DNA of 64,000 bases, from assembly GCA_935421135.1 (NCBI GenBank), contig OW285197.1, forward strand, positions 4,087,350 through 4,151,349, written 5' to 3'. The notes under the pieces were generated by a model. That model was not told where the DNA came from. It worked only from the letters and a program-made list of their open reading frames with translations, and did no database searches. The stretch is from Bugulina stolonifera (taxonomy: Eukaryota > Bryozoa > Gymnolaemata > Cheilostomatida > Bugulidae). Below are positions 24,085 through 32,498 of the stretch, piece after piece. The first letter of the stretch is position 1; every line of letters starts with the position of its first letter. Position numbers and translations under genes: made by a program.

Positions 24085-24143
24085 TTAAATTGCTGTTATG
24101 TTCACATGCCCCCAGGGGGCATGTGAACATAACAGCAATTTAA
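24085..24143. repeat. Perfect 59-bp hairpin
   Basis: Arms of 29 bases, read outward from a single central A at 24114, pair without mismatch (GGGGGCATGTGAACATAACA on the right arm). It sits immediately before the second copy of the 70-bp duplicate. Function unknown; it could be a small mobile palindrome or a recent inverted duplication. Confidence 0.85.
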
Positions 24144-24149
24144 ATTATT

Positions 24150-24219
24150 ATTGGAAGAGTTATGTTCTTAGTGATCCTTTCAAAATTACTGTGTTCTGTA
24201 GAATGGCGAGGTCAGGGCC
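24150..24219 (+). repeat. 70-bp dispersed duplicate, copy 2
   Basis: Near-exact copy of 20456-20525, directly adjoining the 59-bp hairpin. Confidence 0.8.
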
Positions 24220-24778
24220 TACTAGGCGAGGTAGGGCCTACTAGGCATAGGAAATTAAGATTGTCATAAATAATGCTAATCTTAGTCGTTTAAATTATTA
24301 AAGAGTAACATGTACATATTATATGTGTATGACACTACATACACACTACCCTGTCCTTTTTGTCATAAAATCTCAAAAAGTAGAACATGAATTCAACTAT
24401 TACTAATATGGACACTCACAACACTTTTATTATTCATTACACTAAGGGTATGTAAGAACAGATAATTTAATAATGGCTAGCTGACAGTGAATAGTGGCTC
24501 GTGATTTCTCCTAAATTTGGTTTATACAATGCTTTTTCCGGAAACTCTGTGAGGGTTTTCAAGGAGTTTATCTCTTTTCTCTTGAATAACTACCATAAAA
24601 AATTAAACTTGCAAACACATACAATCATGTACATGTACATCTGTAATCTGAGAAAGCTCTCGAAATCAGAATTCTACAATATCTGTATGCTAATAACATA
24701 TCCAATTCGTAGTGGCATGTAATACCTCACAATGTTTAGCATTAGTCTAATCAGAAGGTTATTCAGTGCTTTAATGTA

Positions 24779-25407
24779 AGTAGTATATACAGTGCACTTC
24801 TAGACAGACACGCACTCATTGACCCCTGTTTTCAACCAATCACAAGCCGGTATTTCCGATTTCAACCAATCACAGAAGAGCACAAAAATTTTGCACACGA
24901 CCTTGCCAAGGTCACCCCAAAATCCCCCCTTCTGATTGGTCGAAAAAACATTTGCACACTTGACCCCTAACCCGGTCACGACCCCTTCCCTCCCTCCTTC
25001 CCGCCCCCATCCCCCTCCCCCACCTCCCACTCCTCCCCCACTCCCCGCCACCGCCCTCGTCCCGTCCGCACCACCGCCCTCACCGCCGCCACCGCCTCCC
25101 TCACCGCCGCCACCGCCGCCGCCACCACCGCCCTCACCACCGCCGCCACCGCCGCCGCCACCGCCGCCACCACCACCGCCGCCGCCGCCGCCGCCACCAC
25201 CGCCGCCGCCATCACCGTCATCACCGCCACCCCTCCTCCACCGCCGCCGCCCACCCTCTCCCGCAACCCCCACTCACCCGAACGACCGATCGTTTGAGGC
25301 GGTCAAGCCGCGTCCGCCCACGTTGCGTGCGGCGCCGACCGTACACGTGGAGGCGACGCCGGTGCCCCGTATCCACCGGGCCAAGCGACTAGGCAGCGGC
25401 CCGCCGC
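24779..25407 (+). repeat. Left terminal inverted repeat of element C
   Basis: Inverse of 34121-34782. The outer 31 bases match the ends of A and B at 26 positions. The next 150 bases hold CCAATCA motifs: two as TTTCAACCAATCACA and one inverted as CTGATTGGTCG. These are followed by a long CCG/CCA trinucleotide-rich tract and a GC-rich inner part. The two repeats differ mainly in the length of the trinucleotide tract. Polyproline open frames across it are compositional. Confidence 0.88.
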
Positions 25408-25430
25408 CCATTCCGAGTTCCACTGGGGTG

Positions 25431-25495
25431 GGACTATAAAAGATAAGTTTGACTGATGATGGTATTAATACAGAGAAGAGTTAGTCATAGCAAAC
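25431..25495 (+). promoter_or_regulatory. TATA promoter of the first gene of element C
   Basis: TATAAA at 25435-25440 lies just inside the terminal repeat and about 55 bases before the ATG at 25496. Confidence 0.6.
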
Positions 25496-26821
25496 ATGTC
25501 TTTTCTCACCAAAGGAGCAGCGGGGAGATATGTACTTTTAAAGGAAGTCCTCCCGAAGTCTGTATGGGATTATATGATCAAAAGTAATATTGAAGAAACG
25601 AATAGTCCATGGATGTGGTATTGGGTTGACAGACTCGCTCATAATTCCTTAGTGGTAGAGCTTGCCATCTATTTTAGAACACTTTCACTCTCTATGAATA
25701 TCCCTTTTAAGATAGGAGAGGAAAAGTTGAGGAAAATGGCACTTTGTTATGAAGACTTAACAGGAGCTAGGTCAAGATTTTCATCTATGGTAGAAACAAA
25801 AAACGCATCCGTTTCTTCTCCCTTACTCCTTCTTAGGAATGCGGAGTTTTCAACCTGGTGTAGAGTGGAGGTTGAGAAGATTATTGAAGATAGAAACTGG
25901 GATGAAACTGGTGTGGGAGCGGAGGCCACTTTTAACACTCACTTCTTACTATATCTGGATAATGAACCTGGTGGGGAAGGCTCAAAGAATGAACTCTATC
26001 ATAGAGTATTGAACATATTAAAGGATGGGGCGAGAAGATGTCGCTTTGAGGATGGGAAGAAGAAATCGCGAGCGAAGAGGAGTTACAATGAAGAAAGCAT
26101 CCCTGGTTTAATTCTTAGTAGAGGTAATACGCTATATGCAGGGCGATTGTTTGGAGAACTAGATCCATCCAAAAATGGGTTAGAGGTGAAAAGAAGCCCT
26201 TCACCAGGAGATGCTAGATTAGAGGTGAGAGAGACTTCTACAGGAGAGACTAAGCAGGTTATGATAGAAGAGGTTGAAATGCGTGACATTGGAGAACTAG
26301 ATTCATCCAAAAACGGGTTAGAGGAGATAAGAAGCCCTTCACCAGGAGAAGCTAGGGTGGAAGTGAGAGAGACTTCTACAGGAGAGAATAACCAGATTAT
26401 GATAGAAGACCAAACTCATGTAGAAACTAAAGAAGAGGTTGAAATGTGTGACAAAAGGGAACAAGAGATTAGAAAGATAGAACAAGAATTGGCACTAAAG
26501 AAAGTGGAATTGGCAGGAGCACTGGGGTGGAAAGAAGCGCTAGAGATGCAACAGAGAATTGATGCAAGAAAAGAGAGAAGAACAGATCGCATTGCCTTCT
26601 TAGAAAAAAAGTTAACAGAGGAAAGAAAGGAAAAAGAGAGGTTAATGATGGAAATCGAGCGTTTGCAAAAAGAAGAAGAAGAAAACATGGATAGTGTATC
26701 AATTATTGATCACATAATTCCCCACCTGGCTAACAAACTAGATGATGATGATGCAAAAGCAGAAGGGGAAGATAGTAAACTGCCACAGTGGGTTCCAACA
26801 GGAGAAAGTAATGATGAATAA
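25496..26821 (+). CDS. Unrecognised 441-residue protein with internal repeat and coiled coil (element C)
   Basis: No family recognised. Residues about 1-200 look globular and mixed. Residues about 219-300 hold two copies of a ~45-residue unit, the first starting GELDPSKNGLEVKRSPSPG and the second GELDSSKNGLEEIRSPSPG. Residues about 315-395 are a charged Glu/Lys-rich coiled coil, and the tail is acidic. No signal peptide or membrane segment. It is the first gene inside the left end and is preceded by its own TATA box. By position it could be a structural or regulatory protein of the element; nothing in the sequence decides this. Start chosen as the first ATG after the TATA box. Confidence 0.7.
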   Translation: MSFLTKGAAGRYVLLKEVLPKSVWDYMIKSNIEETNSPWMWYWVDRLAHNSLVVELAIYFRTLSLSMNIPFKIGEEKLRKMALCYEDLTGARSRFSSMVETKNASVSSPLLLLRNAEFSTWCRVEVEKIIEDRNWDETGVGAEATFNTHFLLYLDNEPGGEGSKNELYHRVLNILKDGARRCRFEDGKKKSRAKRSYNEESIPGLILSRGNTLYAGRLFGELDPSKNGLEVKRSPSPGDARLEVRETSTGETKQVMIEEVEMRDIGELDSSKNGLEEIRSPSPGEARVEVRETSTGENNQIMIEDQTHVETKEEVEMCDKREQEIRKIEQELALKKVELAGALGWKEALEMQQRIDARKERRTDRIAFLEKKLTEERKEKERLMMEIERLQKEEEENMDSVSIIDHIIPHLANKLDDDDAKAEGEDSKLPQWVPTGESNDE

Positions 26822-26861
26822 AAGTGTATAGATTCCAATCGTTCTCTCAAACAAGGGCAAG

Positions 26862-27215
26862 ATGTCAAAGCAAGAGGTAGTATGTAGAAATGAGAATTAT
26901 GAAGATGTGGCTGAGGGAGAGAGAAGCAACAAAAGAAAGAAGTTCACATTCTACATAATCATAATACTATTTATACTTTCTTGCTCATCTTTATCCCCAT
27001 CAGTTTACACATATCTAAGTGATAGGGAACCACCCAATGGCAAAGACAAAGGAGTACTTAAGCAAGGACACTTTTTAAAAACAAACACAACTCTATTAGC
27101 TACTCAACTGGATCAGCATGCGTCCACACCAAGAAATCGATCTTCGCTTGCAGAGTCCCTTCACAGCTCTAGTCTGTGGTCCAACAGGGAGTGGAAAAAC
27201 GGAACTACTATTTAG
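26862..27215 (+). CDS. Small single-pass membrane protein overlapping the ATPase gene (element C)
   Basis: 117 codons from ATG 26862. A charged N-terminus (about 28 residues, ending NKRKK) is followed by a hydrophobic segment (FTFYIIIILFILSCSSL) and a polar C-terminus. The last 98 bases overlap the start of the ATPase gene in another frame. Small membrane proteins are common in Polinton-like viruses, but no family match is recognised here. The overlap could also mean the true 3' end has been lost. Confidence 0.5.
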   Translation: MSKQEVVCRNENYEDVAEGERSNKRKKFTFYIIIILFILSCSSLSPSVYTYLSDREPPNGKDKGVLKQGHFLKTNTTLLATQLDQHASTPRNRSSLAESLHSSSLWSNREWKNGTTI

Positions 27216-27777
27216 TCTTATTAAGAGAGTTGATGAAATTGCTTCACCCACTCCTGTTGAAATCATTTACTGCTATGGAGTTTGGCAACGCCGCTTTGAG
27301 GATTACAAGGATAAAGTAAGGTTTCATTCAGGACTCATTGATGTAGAAATGGATATAGAGCGTGATGGGAAGAATCGCTGGCTCATCATTGATGACTTGA
27401 TGGGTGAAGTCGGGGGGAAAGAGACTACTAATGCAATCTTTACAAAGTTCAGTCACCACCTGAACATAAGCGTCTTTTTCTTACTACAGAACCTTTTCCC
27501 GAAAGATAATAGAACAGTGTCAATAAACTCACAGTACTTTTTCTTGTTCAAGAACCCCAGAGACGGAATGTATGTTACCAATCTTGCAAAGCAGGCTTTT
27601 CCTCAGAGTACAAGAGCTGTTCAAGAAGCTTTTAGTGATGCTACACGTAAGCCACACTCTTTTCTATTCTTGAATCTTCGCCAGGAAACCCCGGAGTGGG
27701 CTAGACTGATCGGTAATTTTGCTTCTGAGCACTCTCCCATGACTGTATATATCCCGAATACTCTGGAATATAAGTAG
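27118..27777 (+). CDS. Genome-packaging ATPase (A32/FtsK-HerA type)
   Basis: 219 residues. Walker A GPTGSGKT (residues 21-28), Walker B LIIDD (89-93) and a polar sensor glutamine in LLQN (about 124). Length and motif spacing fit the packaging ATPase of Polintons, adintoviruses and related DNA viruses, which drives DNA into preformed capsids. The frame is intact. ATG 27118 is chosen because the following residues (MRPHQEIDLRL) match the usual short lead-in before the P-loop. It lies in the virion gene cluster. Confidence 0.9.
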   Translation: MRPHQEIDLRLQSPFTALVCGPTGSGKTELLFSLIKRVDEIASPTPVEIIYCYGVWQRRFEDYKDKVRFHSGLIDVEMDIERDGKNRWLIIDDLMGEVGGKETTNAIFTKFSHHLNISVFFLLQNLFPKDNRTVSINSQYFFLFKNPRDGMYVTNLAKQAFPQSTRAVQEAFSDATRKPHSFLFLNLRQETPEWARLIGNFASEHSPMTVYIPNTLEYK

Positions 27778-27842
27778 CATTCACATCTCTACTCTCTCCA
27801 TAAACTCTCTTGGACTCGAAGAGAGCGCATCCATCATCAAGC

Positions 27843-28208
27843 ATGAGATACATTAATTCACCCAAGTATTCTCCAAGGTTGAGGAGGAATGCCTTGAGTA
27901 TATATGCACTGACGAAAGCATCTGCAACCATCAGAGATTCAACCATTGCTGAGGCTAACAAAGACCTTATACTCGCTCTTGTTGAGTGTGCTAGAAATGT
28001 ATTATTAGGTAATGTTCATCTAACTACCTCTCAGTTGAACTCTCTACGTCGACATAGAAGGGCCATTGAGGATCTCACCAACTCTCGTACTAGTGTGAGG
28101 CAGAAAAAGTTAATCCTACAACGTGGCGGATTTTTAGGTCTTCTTTTGAAGCCATTGGCAAGTTTACTCGGAGGTGTGCTTGGCGGATTAGGTGGAGGAC
28201 GAAGGTGA
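27843..28208 (+). CDS. PX-like small virion protein with hydrophobic glycine-rich tail
   Basis: 121 residues from ATG 27843. The open frame extends upstream to 27810, but without an ATG. A basic, helical middle part (LNSLRRHRRAIEDL, then RQKKLILQRGG) leads into a hydrophobic glycine/leucine tail ending in GGGRR. This lysine-run plus GGFL pattern is typical of a small protein found in most Polintons and adintoviruses, compared with adenovirus core or membrane-lytic proteins. The exact equivalence is uncertain. A TATA-like sequence lies at 27769-27774, overlapping the end of the ATPase gene. Confidence 0.7.
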   Translation: MRYINSPKYSPRLRRNALSIYALTKASATIRDSTIAEANKDLILALVECARNVLLGNVHLTTSQLNSLRRHRRAIEDLTNSRTSVRQKKLILQRGGFLGLLLKPLASLLGGVLGGLGGGRR

Positions 28209-28209
28209 A

Positions 28210-28776
28210 ATGAGTCTCAAGTTTTCTAAAAAGTATCTTCTTATGGATAAACATACATATGAATCAATGAATAGTAGAAACAACAAAAAAGGAGAGCATC
28301 TACCCTCACTCTCTACAAATGGGGATCTACTCCTGGCAGAAAAAAGCAGAAAAGATGTAATATCTAACCTCAAAAACTCTGATACAGACATCTACTCTCA
28401 GCTAGAGCAACATGCTCATAAAATGAATAAGTTCCTAAAAGAGTTGGAGAGATCACGCCATCCGCAGCAGGAGTTGTATAATACATTAGAGGGAATTAAC
28501 ACTAGGTTTAATGAAATGCGTACATGGAGACAAAGAGAAGAAGAAGCACAAGAGCGAGGGCGAGAGAAAAAAAGAGGTGATGAAAAGAGGCGAAGTGGCT
28601 CAAGGTCACCACTACCACACCCATATAGGAGAGAAACAAAACCAGAGAGGTCAGAAGCTGGCGCACGTTGGAGTGGGAAGGGTGATAATAGAAGTCCTAT
28701 CAAAACTAGGTCTAGGCGAAAGCTTCCTAAAACCCCTCTTGCAAGCGATAGTAAAACAGAAAGATGGATGATATAG
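28210..28776 (+). CDS. Unrecognised 188-residue protein with very basic C-terminus
   Basis: ATG 28210 follows the previous stop codon by one base, and the stop overlaps the integrase start by 13 bases. The N-terminal half (FSKKYLLMDKHTYESM at the start) is mixed and helical; the C-terminal half is rich in Arg, Lys, Glu and Ser with RSGSRSP and RSPIKTRSRRK runs. DNA or RNA binding in the virion core is likely from composition alone. No family assigned. Confidence 0.6.
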   Translation: MSLKFSKKYLLMDKHTYESMNSRNNKKGEHLPSLSTNGDLLLAEKSRKDVISNLKNSDTDIYSQLEQHAHKMNKFLKELERSRHPQQELYNTLEGINTRFNEMRTWRQREEEAQERGREKKRGDEKRRSGSRSPLPHPYRRETKPERSEAGARWSGKGDNRSPIKTRSRRKLPKTPLASDSKTERWMI

Positions 28777-29834
28777 ATGAAGGTCTACGTGATATTTACT
28801 TCTCCCCTCCTCAACCACCATCTTTTGGAGGAAAGAGAAAGTTAGTTTTAGCTTCTCCTCCTGGTATTAATGAGAATGATGTTGAGAAGTGGTTGAGAAG
28901 TCAAGACGCATACACTCTTCATCGCCCGATTAGAATGAAGTTTACAAGGAGAAAAACGTTTGTGAGTGGGATTGGTGAACAACTCCAGGCAGATCTCGTG
29001 GATGTGCGTGCGCACAAGGACTCAAATGATGGAGTAACATTTTTGCTCACCTGCATAGATGCCTTCTCACGGAAAGCATGGGTCTTTCCTCTTCATTCCA
29101 AGTCTGGTCTGGAAGTGTCCAATGCACTCATCTCTCTATTCGAAAATGAAAGCTTTAGACAAATACAAACTGATAAAGGTAAGGAGTTCCTAAACAGAAG
29201 GGTGAGTGAAGTGCTAAAGAAGTACGGAGTTAGCCATTTCACCTCTGAGAATGAGATCATCAAGGCTGCTCTTGTTGAACGCTTTAATAGAACATTGAGA
29301 GGGAAAATTCATCGTCTACTCACTTATAGAGGAGATGGACGCTACTTAGAAGATGTAGAAGACCTAGTCCAAGGATATAACAACAGTTTTAATAGGTCAA
29401 TTGGAATGAAACCTATTGAGGTTGATTACGATAATCAAGAAGAGGTTTGGGTTCGGTTAAATGAGTTCTCACCTAAACGATGGTTAAAGAAAACAAGAGT
29501 AAAATACTCACCAGGTGATCATGTTCGGATTTCGATGGCTCGTAGTAGCTTTGAGCGAGGGTTCACACCAAACTGGTCAACCGAGATATTCACCATAAAA
29601 GCAGTCAAGGCACATACCTCACCTCCTGTCTATACACTGGAAGACCTAAACAAAGAAGGAGTAGATGGAACATTCTATGCACAAGAATTGCAACACGTTA
29701 GCCTACCTGAAATCTTTAGAGTTGAAAAAGTCATACGTAAACGGAGAAGGAGAGGAAAAGAAGAGAGTTTCGTGAAATGGAGTGGTTATCCCTCTTCATT
29801 TAATATTTGGATAGATTCTAGTCAGTTTGTGTAA
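28764..29834 (+). CDS. Polinton integrase with C-terminal chromodomain
   Basis: 356 residues. The retroviral-type (rve) catalytic core has D77 (LQADLVDV), D137 (QTDKGKEF) and E172 (ALVERFNRTLR), giving D,D34E spacing. The C-terminal 40 residues form a chromodomain (VKWSGYPSSFNIWI), which in such proteins reads histone methylation and steers insertion. The enzyme joins element ends to target DNA and leaves 6-bp duplications, as seen around A, B and C. It is the only Polinton-type integrase in the window, so it could have acted on the related ends of A and B too. Frame intact. Confidence 0.92.
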   Translation: MDDIDEGLRDIYFSPPQPPSFGGKRKLVLASPPGINENDVEKWLRSQDAYTLHRPIRMKFTRRKTFVSGIGEQLQADLVDVRAHKDSNDGVTFLLTCIDAFSRKAWVFPLHSKSGLEVSNALISLFENESFRQIQTDKGKEFLNRRVSEVLKKYGVSHFTSENEIIKAALVERFNRTLRGKIHRLLTYRGDGRYLEDVEDLVQGYNNSFNRSIGMKPIEVDYDNQEEVWVRLNEFSPKRWLKKTRVKYSPGDHVRISMARSSFERGFTPNWSTEIFTIKAVKAHTSPPVYTLEDLNKEGVDGTFYAQELQHVSLPEIFRVEKVIRKRRRRGKEESFVKWSGYPSSFNIWIDSSQFV

Positions 29835-29839
29835 AATCA

Positions 29840-29882
29840 AAGGTAGTATAAATTCGATAGAGTATTTTGCTCACTCTCAAAG
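29840..29882 (+). promoter_or_regulatory. TATA promoter before the penton gene
   Basis: TATAAA at 29847-29852 is followed about 25 bases later by CTCACTCTC, then the ATG at 29883. CTCACTCT also follows the TATA-like box in the shared control region, and shorter CTC-rich versions follow the TATA boxes before 27843 and 31147. Confidence 0.5.
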
Positions 29883-30629
29883 ATGGCCTTCAATGTCACA
29901 CTTACCTCAAATGTACGCATCGGTGGGAGTGACACAAACACCAATGCTCACTTCATCACGAAGCTAGCCAAGACATTGAAGCTTCACTCATCACAGTGGG
30001 AGGTTGGGTTACTTGACATTCAGTACCCCGCATCCTGGAGAAATGTGGAAGATGGCTATGTAGTGGTTACGAATACAAAAGATGGAGTCAAACGAAAATG
30101 TGAAATCAGGAGTGGAAGGTATACTTCCATGGGTGAACTTTTGAGTGAGATCAATAGAATACTAATAAACTACGACTTAGAAAAAGTAGTGAGCTTTTAC
30201 TATGATAGTCTACGGAATGAAACCTTCCTCATGTTGAGAGAACAGGAACATTCTGTCATGATGTCACGTGATGTTGCGTGGGTGTTGGGATTCGAACCTG
30301 CTGTAGAATATGCTGCGGAAATCAACAGGAGTCAAAACCCTCCAGACATCAATGCTGGTTTCACATCCCTCTATGTCTACTCCTCCGTAGTCTCACCAAG
30401 ACATGTTGGAGATAGTCTAGTCCCCCTACTTCGCACAGTTCCTATAACAGAGAGTGAAAGAAATAGCACCGTTTTCTTTGAGTTTTCGAATGTTCAATAC
30501 TCTCCAGTGTCTAATACAAGCACAGACCTCATCGAGGTAGATATAAGACGTGATGATGGAGAAAGGGTCTCATTTCGCAGTGGAAAGGTTGTGCTGACGG
30601 TTCGTTTCAGACCGCGTGGAGAGAAATAA
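29883..30629 (+). CDS. Minor capsid (penton) protein
   Basis: 248 residues. Features typical of the Polinton and adintovirus penton: an early WEVGLLDIQYPASW motif, GFEP in the middle, YVYSSVVSPRHVGD followed by VPLLRTV, and a C-terminal GERVSFRSGKVVLTVRFRPR. The family forms single jelly-roll pentamers at the capsid vertices. It lies immediately before the core-type and major capsid genes. Frame intact. Confidence 0.82.
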   Translation: MAFNVTLTSNVRIGGSDTNTNAHFITKLAKTLKLHSSQWEVGLLDIQYPASWRNVEDGYVVVTNTKDGVKRKCEIRSGRYTSMGELLSEINRILINYDLEKVVSFYYDSLRNETFLMLREQEHSVMMSRDVAWVLGFEPAVEYAAEINRSQNPPDINAGFTSLYVYSSVVSPRHVGDSLVPLLRTVPITESERNSTVFFEFSNVQYSPVSNTSTDLIEVDIRRDDGERVSFRSGKVVLTVRFRPRGEK

Positions 30630-30630
30630 C

Positions 30631-31041
30631 ATGGCCCCTCGCATAGTTCCATATTTTCCTGATGAGTCAGGTGAGATGTATGAAGACTATTATGCAAACC
30701 AGGTGGGAGAGGGAATGAGTGTGTACAGGGGAAAACCTATTATGACGGGTAATGGGATCGGCTCACTCTTTTCTGGACTGGCCCGAGGGGTCCTTCCCAT
30801 GCTAAAGAATGGTGCCAAAACTATTGGGAAAAAGCTATTGACTACTGGAGCTTCGGTTCTGGGAGATGTAATCAAGGGAGAGAACTTCAAATCCTCTGCA
30901 GCAAAACGTTTTCGTGAAGCTGGTGGGGATCTTCTAGGCGATGTAGAAGATGAATTACGTGAACCACCTGCCAAACGTGCACGAGTTAGTCAAAAGTCTA
31001 CAAAGAAAAAGCGTAAAGGAAGAAAAACAGTTTTTGACTAA
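30631..31041 (+). CDS. Core/pVI-pX-like small virion protein
   Basis: 136 residues from ATG 30631, one base after the penton stop. An acidic lead is followed by an amphipathic glycine/lysine-rich stretch (GLARGVLPMLKNGAKTIGKK), then AKRFREAGGDLLG and a strongly basic C-terminus (KKKRKGRK). This pattern recurs in Polinton and adintovirus genomes between penton and major capsid and has been likened to adenovirus core protein X or VI. Likely DNA condensation or membrane activity in the particle, by analogy. Confidence 0.68.
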   Translation: MAPRIVPYFPDESGEMYEDYYANQVGEGMSVYRGKPIMTGNGIGSLFSGLARGVLPMLKNGAKTIGKKLLTTGASVLGDVIKGENFKSSAAKRFREAGGDLLGDVEDELREPPAKRARVSQKSTKKKRKGRKTVFD

Positions 31042-31146
31042 ATGAAAGATAAATATATAATCCGCACCTAGACTCACCACTCCCCACTCTTAGACAAGCA
31101 ACTGTAGGAGCAAGTACTAGATGGAACAACTCTCACACTATCGAAC
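31042..31146 (+). promoter_or_regulatory. TATA promoter before the major capsid gene
   Basis: AAATATATAA at 31051-31060, followed by a C/T-rich CTC-containing stretch and ATG 31147. Inferred from motif and position. Confidence 0.45.
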
Positions 31147-32493
31147 ATGTCCGTCACACATCGAGCCATCTCTCTCTCCAAGGTTTCTGAAGACTCTCCA
31201 GACACGGTTGACTCCAGTTTTGACTTATTTGCCACTCCGCCAACTCATACTAGCGTGCTCAGAGGTGAGTGGGTACCTTTGGCTCCTGTTACGGACTCCT
31301 CTGATGGCACTATTGAATTTAACATCCCGCCCGCAGACGAACTCTACACAGATCTATCAAGGTCTTACTTACACACCACAGTAAAGGTGAGCAAGGCTGA
31401 TGGAAGTGTACTACCTGCGGAAGAACAACTAAAGGTTATTCCAGGGGACAATTTTATGCACAGTCTCTTTTCTTCTGCCACTGTTCAACTGGCTGGGCAA
31501 GATGTTGAGTATGAACCAAACTATGGACATAGAGCTTATGTCGAGAATCTCCTAAACTATGGTAAAGATGCTAAGAGTACATATATGAAAGTTGGGAGTG
31601 GGTGGATGGAGGATGAAGGAACTGGAGAAGACTATGATGCTATACCTCCCGAAGTGGTTGAAAAAAGAAAGAAACTTATAGCCACAAGTAAAGAGATGAG
31701 CTTCTATGGGAGACCTAGGTTGAGTATGTTTTCTCAAGGAAGACTTATTCCACCAGGAGTTCGCTCTCGCCTTACTCTACAACGTGCTATTCCACAAATG
31801 GCCCTCTTAGCAGAAACAGACAACCCTGCAGGAGGGGCGAAGATTTCTATAACTAAGACAGAATTGTGGATTCGACGTGTACAAGCCAATCCGGCCTTAC
31901 AAAAAGCACAAATGGATGTTTGGGTTGTGCAACAAGAGTCTATAAAACTACCAATTGATCGAATAAAAACTCATTTCCATGTCATCCCTGCTGGACACCA
32001 GTCAGTGAGAGTAAACTTTGATCAAGCGGGACAGAAGCCAAACAGAGTCTTTGTCGGACTAGTCAACCATACTGCAAAGAGTGGAACGTATAAGCAAAAT
32101 CCCTTCAAATTCGGACATAACAATCTAAGTTCATTAGAACTACTGATTGATGGAACACCGGTGACCCGAAGATATGAACCAAACTTTGCAAGTGGAAAGT
32201 TTGCTCGTGAATTCATGAATTTGTTCACTGTCACAAATACATCCGATGCTGACACAGGGAATGAGATCTCCCCTAGCAAATACAAGTCCTGCGCTGCTCT
32301 CTACGCCTTTGACATTTCAGGAGATTTGTGTGATGACAACTTTCACTTGTTATCAAATGGGAGTCTATCTATTAATCTAGCATTTGCTAATCAAACTCAA
32401 AATACACTTGGACTGTTTGTATACGAAGAAAAAGATGACATTATCTACTTGAATGCAAATCACGAAGTATCTATGGTAGCCGGGATGATGTAA
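31147..32493 (+). CDS. Major capsid protein (double jelly roll)
   Basis: 448 residues, within the range of Polinton/adintovirus major capsid proteins. Motifs include FNIPPADELYTDLSRSYLH near the N-terminus, NLLNYG at about residue 137, and a C-terminal YAFDISGDL followed by GSLSINLAFA. The family builds hexon-like trimers with two jelly rolls per subunit. Frame intact from ATG to stop, with codon use like the neighbouring genes. It is followed after 5 bases by the protease gene. Confidence 0.9.
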   Translation: MSVTHRAISLSKVSEDSPDTVDSSFDLFATPPTHTSVLRGEWVPLAPVTDSSDGTIEFNIPPADELYTDLSRSYLHTTVKVSKADGSVLPAEEQLKVIPGDNFMHSLFSSATVQLAGQDVEYEPNYGHRAYVENLLNYGKDAKSTYMKVGSGWMEDEGTGEDYDAIPPEVVEKRKKLIATSKEMSFYGRPRLSMFSQGRLIPPGVRSRLTLQRAIPQMALLAETDNPAGGAKISITKTELWIRRVQANPALQKAQMDVWVVQQESIKLPIDRIKTHFHVIPAGHQSVRVNFDQAGQKPNRVFVGLVNHTAKSGTYKQNPFKFGHNNLSSLELLIDGTPVTRRYEPNFASGKFAREFMNLFTVTNTSDADTGNEISPSKYKSCAALYAFDISGDLCDDNFHLLSNGSLSINLAFANQTQNTLGLFVYEEKDDIIYLNANHEVSMVAGMM

Positions 32494-32498
32494 AAAGA

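Larger units (their letters stand above)
19561..24772. other. AT-rich gene-poor stretch with small repeats
   Basis: No gene I can support. It contains the small repeats, SINE heads and hairpin listed separately. Other short open frames look random and lack codon structure or family resemblance. Confidence 0.5.

Noticed and set aside
24936..25439. Polyproline/polyglycine open frames in the terminal repeats of C, and similar frames in the ends of A and B
   Set aside because: They come from CCG/GGC tracts and high GC, are open in several frames on both strands, and change length with the tract.
28511..28771. Separate gene in the alternative frame inside the basic protein gene
   Set aside because: No promoter, spacing or family resemblance; probably a shadow frame, though noted as worth a conservation test.
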